A DNA stretch of 18,811 nt from JBCBSZ01 sp039185015. GTDB lineage: Bacteria; Actinomycetota; Acidimicrobiia; Acidimicrobiales; Poriferisodalaceae. Every line of letters begins with the position of its first letter. Positions within the stretch are counted from its first letter, which is position 1. Positions 1-6,797 of this stretch are shown here, one piece after another. Location: contig JBCDAU010000066.1 in the NCBI GenBank assembly GCA_039185015.1, positions 1-18,811 on the forward strand, given 5' to 3'. The notes under the pieces were generated by a model. The model was not told the DNA's origin and ran no database searches. It worked only from the letters and a program-made list of their open reading frames with translations. The position numbers and the translations under genes were made by a program.

Positions 1-480
1 AGCCGCATCGGCCTGTGGGACGTCATCCGCGAGCTGGTCAGCGGCGGTACGACGCTCCTGCTCACCACCCAGTACCTCGAGGAGGCTGACCAGCTCGCCG
101 ACGAGATCACCGTCATCGACCGGGGTCAGGCGATCGCTCGCGGCACCGCGGACCAGCTGAAGAGCCAGATCGGCGGTGAGCGCATCGAGATGATCGCCGC
201 CGAGGGTCGCCTCGACGACGCCCGCCGCATCGTCGAGCGGGTCGCCGTCGGCGAGATCGAGGTCGAGCTGGGCGCCCGTCGCATCCTGGCCCCGGTGGCC
301 GAAGGGGCAGCGTGCCTGCGGACGGTGCTGCTCGACCTCGAGTCCGAGGGCATCTCGGTGTCCGACATCGGTCTCCGACGACCAACCCTCGACGACGTCT
401 TCCTGACCCTGACCGGCCACCACGCCGAGGAGGGCACCGACGGTCCAGCCGACTCGAGCTCCGAGGAGGTGGCCTCGTGA
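1..480 (+). CDS. DrrA-type ABC transporter ATP-binding protein, C-terminal part (5' truncated)
   Basis: The reading frame is open from base 1 to the TGA at 478-480, so this is the last 159 residues of a protein whose Walker A, Q-loop, signature and Walker B lie outside the window. The visible part begins just after the expected D-loop (SRIGLWDVIREL) and contains TTQYLEEADQLAD. In that motif a Gln takes the place of the usual H-loop His, as is typical of the DrrA (daunorubicin/multidrug resistance) ATPases. The end carries the DrrA-like C-terminal motif LRRPTLDDVFLTLTG followed by an acidic tail. It should power export of a hydrophobic compound through the permease encoded immediately downstream, which it overlaps by 4 bp (GTGA). 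The substrate cannot be read from sequence. It is clearly paralogous to the ATPase at 14314-15264. Confidence 0.93.
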   Translation, partial: SRIGLWDVIRELVSGGTTLLLTTQYLEEADQLADEITVIDRGQAIARGTADQLKSQIGGERIEMIAAEGRLDDARRIVERVAVGEIEVELGARRILAPVAEGAACLRTVLLDLESEGISVSDIGLRRPTLDDVFLTLTGHHAEEGTDGPADSSSEEVAS

Positions 481-1277
481 ACGGGTTCCGATGGATGTTC
501 GCCGACATGGGCGTCGTCGCCCGCCGCAACGTCATCAAGATCGTCCGGGTGCCCGAGCTGCTCGTGTTCGTGCTGCTCTCGCCGATCATGTTCGTGCTGC
601 TGTTCGCCTACGTGTTCGGCGACTCGATCGAGATCCCGAACGGCAGCTACCGGGAGTTCCTGATCGCGGGCATCTTCGCCCAGACCGTGCTGTTCGGTGC
701 CACGTTCACCGGTGCGGGCATCGCCGAAGACATGCAGAAGGGCATCATCGATCGCTTCCGTGTCCTGCCGATGTCTCGGAGCGCTGTCCTCGCCGGGCGG
801 ACGGCGAGCGACGTGATCTACAACCTGCTGTCGCTGCTCGTCATGGGCATCACGGGGTACATCGTCGGCTGGCGGATCCGAGGCTCGCTCCTCGACGCCC
901 TCCTCGCCGTCGTCTTGCTGTTGCTCTTCGCCTACGCGTTCTCGTGGGTCATGGCATGGATCGGGTTGCTCGTCCCCAGCCCCGACGTGGTCAACAACGC
1001 ATCGTTCATCGTGATCTTCCCGGTGACGTTCATCGCCAACACGTTCGTCCCGGCAGAGAACCTGCCCGGACCGCTGCAGACCATCGCCGAATGGAACCCG
1101 GTCTCGGCGGTCACGCAGGCCACTCGCGACCTCTTCGGCAACATCCCGGAGGGCACGCCCGAACCGACGGCCTGGCCGCTGGAGAACCCGGTGATCTACA
1201 CCCTCATCTGGGCCGTGATCATCGTCGCGGTCTTCGCACCCCTGGCGATCGGCACCTACCGCCGCGCCAGCCGCTGA
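477..1277 (+). CDS. ABC-2 type (DrrB-like) transporter permease
   Basis: A 266-residue integral membrane protein, the normal size for an ABC-2 permease with six membrane spans. Hydrophobic segments lie near residues 28-48, 62-82, 112-132, 142-166, 174-192 and 238-258. The cytoplasmic motif IDRFRVLPMSRSAVLAG (91-107) and the ANTFVPAENLPGPLQ segment before the last span are typical of DrrB-like exporters. The GTG at 477 is chosen because it overlaps the ATPase stop (GTGA) and has a strong ribosome site, GAGGAGGT, at about 463-470; an in-frame upstream extension to 312 merely shadows the ATPase. Only one permease follows this ATPase, so a homodimer is likely. Its 3' end overlaps the convergent RND exporter by 22 bp. 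Confidence 0.93.
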   Translation: MNGFRWMFADMGVVARRNVIKIVRVPELLVFVLLSPIMFVLLFAYVFGDSIEIPNGSYREFLIAGIFAQTVLFGATFTGAGIAEDMQKGIIDRFRVLPMSRSAVLAGRTASDVIYNLLSLLVMGITGYIVGWRIRGSLLDALLAVVLLLLFAYAFSWVMAWIGLLVPSPDVVNNASFIVIFPVTFIANTFVPAENLPGPLQTIAEWNPVSAVTQATRDLFGNIPEGTPEPTAWPLENPVIYTLIWAVIIVAVFAPLAIGTYRRASR

Positions 1278-3508
1278 TCGTCGTCCGCTGAAGCAGGCCG
1301 CACGGCCTCCCCCGACGACGCGACATCCGGTCCTCGGCCGCCGTAGCTCGCGAGGGCCGGCAGAACCGTCACCGTGGCCAGCCAGCTGACGACGAGGATC
1401 GCCGACAGCAGCACGCCGACGACGACGTAGGGCACCAGCGACGACAGCACGAGCGGGAGGAACCCCACCGCGATCACCAGGGCGTTCCGCGTGAGCGCCC
1501 GGGCCGGCTCGTCGAAGAAGTGCGAGAGGGCACCGTGGGGATCGCCGAGCTCGTCGAGCAGCGCCCGGAAACGGGCGACGAAGTGGATGGCGAAGTCGAC
1601 GCCGATGCCCAGGACGAGCGTCGAGAGCACGGCGATCGGCATGTCGTAGTCCCGGCCCGAGTAGCCGATGACGCCATAGACGACGATCACGGTCCACACG
1701 ACCGGGATCATCGCCAGGACCGCCCACCGGACGGAGCGGAACAGCAGGACGAGCAGCACGGCCACGACGACCAGTGTGCTCAGGAACGCGCGGAGCATCC
1801 CGTCGACCATCTCGTCCTGCCACACGAGGTTGAGGTAGGCCTCTCCGCCCAGCTCGGTCGTCACCCCGTCCGGGAGGGGCACCTCGGCGAGTGCGGCCTC
1901 GGTGGCGTCGACCACGGCCCGCATCGCCTGGTTGTCACCGTCGGACAGCAGCAACCGGACGTTCGCCGTCCGCCCATCGTCGTCGATCAATGTCGAGGCC
2001 AGCGGCGAGGCCGCCCGAGCGCTGTCGATGGCGGACAGTGCCTCGGGGCCGGAGGACCCACCGACGAGATCGCCGACGTGGGCGCTGTACCCGACCGTCC
2101 CGGTCTCCGCCCAGACCTCGTCGAGGTGGTCGAGCGCCGCCAACGTGGCCGGGGCGACGAGCAACGCCGGGTCCTCCGCTCGAAGGACGACGTTGGCGCC
2201 GAACGTGCCGGGCAGCGCCTCGTTGAGGGCCTCCGAGTCCTGCCGGATCTCCTCCGATGACCGGAACCATCGAACGGGATTGTCGTTGACCTCGATCCCG
2301 GCGAGACCGGGAGCGAGCGCGAGCACGGCGATCGCGAACGTGGCGATCACGTACCGCCGACGGCGCACGACGAGGCGGCCGAGGCGCTCGAGCGCGACGC
2401 CGAGCGCGCCAGGGTCGTGGGCCGGCGCCGCCGTCTGCGCCCGCCGACCGATCAGCAGCGCCGGAAGCACCATCAGCGTCCAGAGCCAGGCGATCACCAT
2501 GCCGATGCCGACGAAGACGCCGAAGACCTGCACCGGAGGGATGGGCGCGAGGGCCAGCGAACCGAACGCCACCATCGTCGTCAACGTCGTGTAGGTCAGC
2601 GGCCGCAACAGCTCTCGATAGACGGCGAGGAGCCCGTCGCGTGCGTCACCGTCGTCGTCCCGATCGAAGTGCTCGCTGATCACGTGGACGCTGTCGAGGA
2701 TCGCCGTCGGCATCAAGAAGATGGGGATCATCGAGGCCATGATGTGGACGGTGTTGCCGGTACCGATGAGCAGACCCATGGTCCAGATCACCGAGCCCAA
2801 CGCCACGACCATCGCCGGCACCACGATCGCCAACCGACGGAAGAAGAAGAGCATCACCGCGAACACGACGGCCCCCGCGAGCGGGGCGTAGATGCCCATC
2901 TGCAGGAACATCTGTTGACCGAACGCGTCCTCCGCCAGCGGCAGGCCTGCGACGGCGACGTCCGCGTCGGCGAAGGCGGCGTCTGCCTCCACGAGCGCAC
3001 GGGTCTCGTCGGCCACATCTGCTGCGACGTCCTTGTCGATCACGGCGATGAAGACCGCTGCCGTCGCTCCGTCGTCGGTGAGGACCAGGCCACCGAGCAG
3101 CGGATCAGCGGCGACCGCTGCGACGAGCTCGTCTGACGAGCCTGCGGCGGCGGGACTCGACGCGATGCTGACCGTGGAGCCGCCGAGCACCCCGTCCAGT
3201 CCGGTGATCTGGGCATGGATCGACAGGACCGCAGCGAGCTCGTCGTCGGAGGTGATGTCGCCGTCCGCGGCCGTGACGCCGAGCACGATGGTCTCGTGGC
3301 CGTCGAACCGCTCCCGCAACTCGGCGTTGAGCTGCCGGACCGGATGGTCGCCGGGCAGCATGTTCTCGGGGTCGGTGTCGACCTCGATGAACACCATCGC
3401 CGCGCCCAGGACGATGGTGAGCGCCGCGGCGACGCGCAGCACCAGGCGAGGTCGGTCGAGCCCGAGCTTCACCAGCGGTTCGAGCGTCGAGGTGAGACGG
3501 TCGTTCAT
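1256..3508 (-). CDS. RND superfamily (MMPL/HAE3-like) exporter
   Basis: A 750-residue inner-membrane transporter built as two repeated halves. Each half starts with one span (about residues 22-42 and 384-404), followed by an extracytoplasmic domain and a five-span bundle (about 206-355 and 572-718). The second half has the RND motif GIGVDFAIHF (634-643, with D638 and H642 in the proton-relay region). The first half has the corresponding LDSVHVISE (271-279, D272 and H275). This is the architecture of MMPL/HAE3 proteins, which move lipids, hopanoid-like or other hydrophobic molecules with the proton gradient; the cargo is unknown. The ATG at 3508 is preferred over an in-frame TTG at 3559 because it has CGGGAG upstream and the extra 17 residues are Pro/Gly-rich and not membrane-like. 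It is convergent with the preceding permease. Confidence 0.9.
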   Translation of the reverse strand: MNDRLTSTLEPLVKLGLDRPRLVLRVAAALTIVLGAAMVFIEVDTDPENMLPGDHPVRQLNAELRERFDGHETIVLGVTAADGDITSDDELAAVLSIHAQITGLDGVLGGSTVSIASSPAAAGSSDELVAAVAADPLLGGLVLTDDGATAAVFIAVIDKDVAADVADETRALVEADAAFADADVAVAGLPLAEDAFGQQMFLQMGIYAPLAGAVVFAVMLFFFRRLAIVVPAMVVALGSVIWTMGLLIGTGNTVHIMASMIPIFLMPTAILDSVHVISEHFDRDDDGDARDGLLAVYRELLRPLTYTTLTTMVAFGSLALAPIPPVQVFGVFVGIGMVIAWLWTLMVLPALLIGRRAQTAAPAHDPGALGVALERLGRLVVRRRRYVIATFAIAVLALAPGLAGIEVNDNPVRWFRSSEEIRQDSEALNEALPGTFGANVVLRAEDPALLVAPATLAALDHLDEVWAETGTVGYSAHVGDLVGGSSGPEALSAIDSARAASPLASTLIDDDGRTANVRLLLSDGDNQAMRAVVDATEAALAEVPLPDGVTTELGGEAYLNLVWQDEMVDGMLRAFLSTLVVVAVLLVLLFRSVRWAVLAMIPVVWTVIVVYGVIGYSGRDYDMPIAVLSTLVLGIGVDFAIHFVARFRALLDELGDPHGALSHFFDEPARALTRNALVIAVGFLPLVLSSLVPYVVVGVLLSAILVVSWLATVTVLPALASYGGRGPDVASSGEAVRPASADDDQRLARR

Positions 3509-3628
3509 CGTGCGCACACTCCCGGGCGGCGGGTCGGGCCAACCACTTTGTCCGTACAATTCCGATCGTAGGACAGCAGCTGGCCGAAAGCGAGGGTTCC
3601 GCGCTTCGTCGTCGTGTACGCCGTGCCG

Positions 3629-4693
3629 TCAGGAACGGTTCACGGAGATCTCGGTCGCCTTCACCGAGGCCCACACCGCGGACCCCGGTCGGAGCCCGAG
3701 CACCTCGACCGACTCCGCCGTGACCTCGACGACCAACCCCCGGGGCTCGGCCAGGCTGAGCCGGACCGTCTCGGGGCGGACCTCGACGCCGGTGACCACG
3801 GTCTCCCAGGCGTTGCGGGGGCTCCCGTGGGGCTCCTCGCGGTGGAGCGACACGGCCGACGGGGCGATCGTGACGAGCACCGGACCCTCGGTGCGCACGT
3901 CGGCGGCGATCAGCTCGAGGCGCTCGTCGAGGAGTCGCACCCGTCCGCCGCTGATCGACGCTCGCAGGAGGTTGGTCCCGACGAGATCGGCGACGTAGGG
4001 GGTCGAGGGTCGCCGGCGGAGATCGTCGGCCGTACCGACCTGCGTCACGCGCCCGTCCTCCAGCACGACGATGCGATCGCCGAGCAGCACCGCCTCCAGT
4101 GGATCGTGGGTGATCAGCACCCTCGGGCAGGCCTGCCCGTCCAGGTCGTCCGCGAGGAGCCGGCGGGACCGCGCTCTCGAGGTGACGTCGAGGGCTGCCA
4201 GCGGCTCGTCGAGCAGCAGGAGCCGGGGCTCGACGGCCAACGCCCGAGCGAGCGCCACCCGCTGAGCCTGCCCTCCGGAGAGCTGGCCGGGCCGCTGCTC
4301 GGCGACGGTCGTCAGTCCGAAGCGGTCCAGCCAGCGTGCGGCCTCGGCGCGGGCCGCCGAACGGCCGAGCCCGGCTCGACGGAGGCCGAAGGCGACGTTG
4401 TCGAGGGCATGCAGGTGCTCGAAGAGCAGGTACCGCTGGAACATGACCCCGATGCCCCGCCGCTCCGGAGGCACGAAGACCCCCGCCTCCGCGTCGTCGA
4501 GCACGCGTCCGTCCAGCTCGACCCGTCCGGCGTCGAGCGGAGCCAGCCCGGCGATCGCATCGATCGCCGTCGACTTCCCCGCTCCGTTCGGACCCAGCAG
4601 GGCGACCGTCTCCCCCGCTCCCACGACGAGGTCGGCGTCGAGGAGGAAGTCGCCGCGCTGGACGCGCACGCGCGCACGGAGGCCCTCGGTCAT
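3629..4693 (-). CDS. modC: Molybdate ABC transporter ATP-binding protein ModC
   Basis: A 354-residue ATPase that energises molybdate (or tungstate) uptake at the inner face of the membrane. Walker A GPNGAGKST is at 34-42, the Q-loop Q86 lies in VMFQRYLLFEHL, the signature LSGGQ is at 138-142, Walker B LLLLDEP is at 158-164, and the H-loop His is H196 (LITHDPLEA). The C-terminal part (about 240-354) looks like a single TOBE/Mop domain ending in WASVKATEISVN, a typical oxyanion-binding regulatory tail. The length matches the ModC family. The ATG at 4693 overlaps the modB stop as ATGA. The minus-strand frame stays open far upstream, but that part is only the shadow of modB and modA. It is the last gene of modABC. 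Confidence 0.95.
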   Translation of the reverse strand: MTEGLRARVRVQRGDFLLDADLVVGAGETVALLGPNGAGKSTAIDAIAGLAPLDAGRVELDGRVLDDAEAGVFVPPERRGIGVMFQRYLLFEHLHALDNVAFGLRRAGLGRSAARAEAARWLDRFGLTTVAEQRPGQLSGGQAQRVALARALAVEPRLLLLDEPLAALDVTSRARSRRLLADDLDGQACPRVLITHDPLEAVLLGDRIVVLEDGRVTQVGTADDLRRRPSTPYVADLVGTNLLRASISGGRVRLLDERLELIAADVRTEGPVLVTIAPSAVSLHREEPHGSPRNAWETVVTGVEVRPETVRLSLAEPRGLVVEVTAESVEVLGLRPGSAVWASVKATEISVNRS

Positions 4694-5481
4694 CGACTCC
4701 CCCACCAGCGGTCGCGCAACGACACGAGCACGACCAGGGAGACGGTGACGAGGACGAGGCTCATGGCGATCGCCGCATCCCGGTCCGACTCCAGGGCCAC
4801 GAACACGGCGAGCGGGAGCGTCTGGGTCCGACCGGGCAGGTTGCCGGCGAAGGTCACGGTGGCGCCGAACTCGCCCAGCGCACGAGCCCAGGCCAAGACG
4901 AACCCGGCGACGAGCGCTGGGCGGATCATGGGCAGCGTCACCCGCGTGAACACCGACAGGCTCGACGCTCCCAGGGTCCGGGCGGCGGCCTCGTAACGCC
5001 GATCGATCGACCCGAGCGCTCCGGCGACGGTGATGACGAGGAACGGCATGGCGACGAACGTGTTCGCGAGGATCACGCCCCAGATCGAGAAGGGCAGGAC
5101 GATGCCGGTCGCCTCGTCCAGGGGCTCGCCCACGACGCCGCGACGACCGAGCGCCACGAGCAACGCAGCGCCGCCGACCACCGGTGGCAGCACCATGGGC
5201 AACGTCACCGCCGCCCGCAGGACCGACCGACCCCGGAAGGCCCCACGGGCGAGCAGCCAGGCGAGCGGTACGCCGAGCAGCACGGACAACACCGCGGCTG
5301 CGGTGGCCGAGAACATGGACAGCGCGAGTGCGTCGAGCACGACCTCGGAGGTGACGAGTGATGGGAGATCGCCCCATGGGCTCTCGATGACCAGGCCGAC
5401 GAGCGGGACCAGCACGAGCGCAGCGCCGAGGGCACCGAGGACCGACAGCGGCCACGGGATCGGCTCCCGCACGCGCCTCAC
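4690..5481 (-). CDS. modB: Molybdate ABC transporter permease ModB
   Basis: A 263-residue permease with about five or six membrane spans and the cytoplasmic EAA loop starting at E164 (EAAARTLGASSLSVFTR, then LP), which docks onto the ATPase. The ModB hallmark stretch ALGEFGATVTFAGNLPG is at 201-217, followed by RTQTLPLAVF. This separates it from sulfate or phosphate permeases, although tungstate specificity cannot be excluded. The start is GTG at 5481, overlapping the modA stop as GTGA; its stop overlaps modC as ATGA. The three genes should therefore be translated as one coupled operon. Confidence 0.95.
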   Translation of the reverse strand: MRRVREPIPWPLSVLGALGAALVLVPLVGLVIESPWGDLPSLVTSEVVLDALALSMFSATAAAVLSVLLGVPLAWLLARGAFRGRSVLRAAVTLPMVLPPVVGGAALLVALGRRGVVGEPLDEATGIVLPFSIWGVILANTFVAMPFLVITVAGALGSIDRRYEAAARTLGASSLSVFTRVTLPMIRPALVAGFVLAWARALGEFGATVTFAGNLPGRTQTLPLAVFVALESDRDAAIAMSLVLVTVSLVVLVSLRDRWWGSR

Positions 5482-6215
5482 GGCTCGACGAACCCGAGGG
5501 ACGCGAAGCGCGCTCGACCGTCGGCGTCGAGCAGCGACGCGATGAAACGGGCGGCGTCGTCGGCGTCTCCGTCCCGCACCACGCCGGCCGGATAGACCGC
5601 CTCGCCCTCCGGGCCATGGTCGAACGCGACCGACTCGAGCGCATCGCCGGCGGCGAGCAGGTCGGTCCGGTAGACGACCGCGGCGTCGAGCTCACCGACC
5701 ACGACCTTGGCGAGGAGCGAACGGACGTCAGGCTCCTCGGTGTCCGGAGACGCGAGCACGCCGGCGGCGTCGAGGGCGGCGCGGGCCAGGCTCCCGCACG
5801 GGACCGACGGGGCGCACAGGCCGACCAGCAGCTCGTCACGGGCGAGATCACCGACCGATCCGAGGCCACCCGGGTTCCCGGCGGGGACGACGACGGCGAG
5901 GCGGTTGCGGGCGACGATCTCCGGTGCACCGTCGATCGCGCCGCCGTCGACGGCGGCATCCATCGTCTGCCGGTCCGCCGAGATGAAGACGTCAGCTGGC
6001 GCTCCGTCGAGCAGCTGGGCTCGGAGCGCTGAGCTCCCGGCGAAGACGAGCTCGACCTCCACGCCACGCTCGGCCTCGAACCGCTCCGCGAGCGGCGGCA
6101 GCACGTCGGACAGGGACGCAGCGGCGAACACGAGGAGCGTCTCGTCGTCGCCGCCGGACGCGCCGCAGCCTCCGAGCACGACGACCGCAGCGATCAGGGC
6201 GACAGCGAGGCGCAC
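5478..6215 (-). CDS. modA: Molybdate-binding lipoprotein ModA
   Basis: A 245-residue solute-binding lipoprotein. Residues 1-16 form a short signal with a lipobox-like VLGGC, giving lipidated C17, as expected in a Gram-positive-type envelope. The ModA fold is indicated by FAAASLSDVL (30-39), FAGSSALRAQL (58-68), DVFISADRQTMD (75-86) and VVYRTDLLAAGD (181-192). S34, S61/S62 and Y182 fall where ModA proteins contact the oxyanion. C134 and C140 (LCAPSVPC) may form a disulfide. The start is GTG at 6215, preceded by a strong ribosome site GGAAGGAG about 5 nt upstream. It is the first gene of modABC and divergent from the PadR-type regulator, with the shared inverted repeat at 6240-6258 in its promoter. 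Confidence 0.94.
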   Translation of the reverse strand: MRLAVALIAAVVVLGGCGASGGDDETLLVFAAASLSDVLPPLAERFEAERGVEVELVFAGSSALRAQLLDGAPADVFISADRQTMDAAVDGGAIDGAPEIVARNRLAVVVPAGNPGGLGSVGDLARDELLVGLCAPSVPCGSLARAALDAAGVLASPDTEEPDVRSLLAKVVVGELDAAVVYRTDLLAAGDALESVAFDHGPEGEAVYPAGVVRDGDADDAARFIASLLDADGRARFASLGFVEP

Positions 6216-6239
6216 CGCACTCCTTCCGAGGCAGGTCGT

Positions 6240-6258
6240 CTAGTCTCAATGCGACTAG
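6240..6258. promoter_or_regulatory. Inverted repeat CTAGTC-N7-GACTAG between modA and the PadR regulator (putative operator)
   Basis: A perfect 6-bp inverted repeat with a 7-bp spacer, A/T-richer than its surroundings, in the 53-bp divergent gap. On the minus strand it lies in the 17-bp spacer between TTGCAG (6265-6260) and TAGACG (6242-6237), a weak but well-placed modA promoter. On the plus strand its right arm overlaps the -10-like TAGCCT (6256-6261) of the regulator. Binding here would affect both genes. It does not look like the ATGT-N8-ACAT site typical of PadR proteins, so the cognate regulator is inferred from position. Confidence 0.6.
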
Positions 6259-6261
6259 CCT
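6256..6261 (+). promoter_or_regulatory. -10-like element for a leaderless PadR-family gene
   Basis: TAGCCT fits the actinobacterial TANNNT -10 pattern and ends 7 nt before the GTG at 6269. That puts the transcription start at or next to the start codon. No ribosome site precedes the GTG, which supports leaderless translation. No convincing -35 is visible. Confidence 0.45.
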
Positions 6262-6268
6262 GCAAGTC

Positions 6269-6793
6269 GTGGCCACCTCCCCCGCGCTGTCGTCGACCGA
6301 CCACGTGGTCCTCGCGCTGCTCGGCGAGGGGCCCACCCACGGCTTCGCGATCGCCCGAGAGCTCGGCCCCGACGGCGACCTCGGTCGCGTCCTGACCGTG
6401 CGCCGATCGCTCGTCTACCGGTCGCTCGATCGCCTCGCCGAGCGGGGTCTCGTCGAGTCGCTCCACGACGAGCCCGGCGACGCCGGCCCGACGCGCACGG
6501 TGCTCCGTGCGACGCTCGCCGGCCGGGAGCTGACACACCGTTGGCTGTCGCGACCCTCCGAGCACGTCCGCGACCTGCGCATCGAGCTCCTGGCCAAGCT
6601 CCGTCTCCTCGAACGCGCCGGCACCGACCCGGCAGGCCTCGTCGAGGCGCAACGCGATGCGCTGGCCACCACGCTGGATCGCCTGAGCGAGCTGGCGCCC
6701 GGCAGCGACGTCGTCGACCGCTGGCGCTCGCACAACGCGAGGGCGGCCGCAGCGTTCCTCGATGAGCTCTCGGCCGGCGCCCGCGTACGCTGA
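6269..6793 (+). CDS. PadR-family transcriptional regulator
   Basis: A 174-residue protein with an N-terminal winged helix (about residues 9-80: STDHVVLALLGEGPTHGFAI, then RRSLVYRSLDRLAERGLVES and a beta wing) and a helical C-terminal dimerisation part (about 85-170), the layout of PadR/Vir-type regulators. It is divergent from modA across 53 bp holding an inverted repeat, so it is the best candidate for local control of the molybdate operon. No ModE-like protein is seen nearby. I see no obvious oxyanion-binding (Mop) domain, so how it would sense molybdate is unclear; it may respond to a different ligand. The GTG start has no ribosome site and looks leaderless. It ends 4 bp before polX. Confidence 0.85.
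   Translation: MATSPALSSTDHVVLALLGEGPTHGFAIARELGPDGDLGRVLTVRRSLVYRSLDRLAERGLVESLHDEPGDAGPTRTVLRATLAGRELTHRWLSRPSEHVRDLRIELLAKLRLLERAGTDPAGLVEAQRDALATTLDRLSELAPGSDVVDRWRSHNARAAAAFLDELSAGARVR
6786..6791 (+). promoter_or_regulatory. -10-like element for leaderless polX
   Basis: TACGCT (TANNNT pattern) ends 6 nt before the polX ATG at 6798 and overlaps the last codons of the upstream regulator. No ribosome site precedes the ATG. The spacing places the transcription start at the A of the ATG, so polX may have its own promoter as well as read-through. Confidence 0.4.
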
Positions 6794-6797
6794 TTCG

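Noticed and set aside
126..1823. Long open minus-strand frame (565 codons) across the first permease and into the RND gene
   Set aside because: It is Arg/Asp/His-rich with no domain, opposes two clearly recognisable genes, and is a typical antisense shadow in high-G+C DNA.
3509..3559. TTG start extending the RND exporter by 17 residues
   Set aside because: The added sequence is Pro/Gly-rich and not family-like. The ATG at 3508 has CGGGAG upstream.
3541..3575. Possible operator TTGT-N4-ACAA (3548-3559) and TGTCC...GGACA upstream of the RND gene
   Set aside because: The arms are only 4-5 bp, with no matching promoter elements and no nearby regulator; too weak to call.
3629..6067. Single minus-strand frame of 812 codons that could suggest a ModC fusion protein
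   Set aside because: The part before the ATG at 4693 lies over modB and modA in another frame, is Arg/Ser-rich and has no homology-like features. The ATGA overlap marks the real start.
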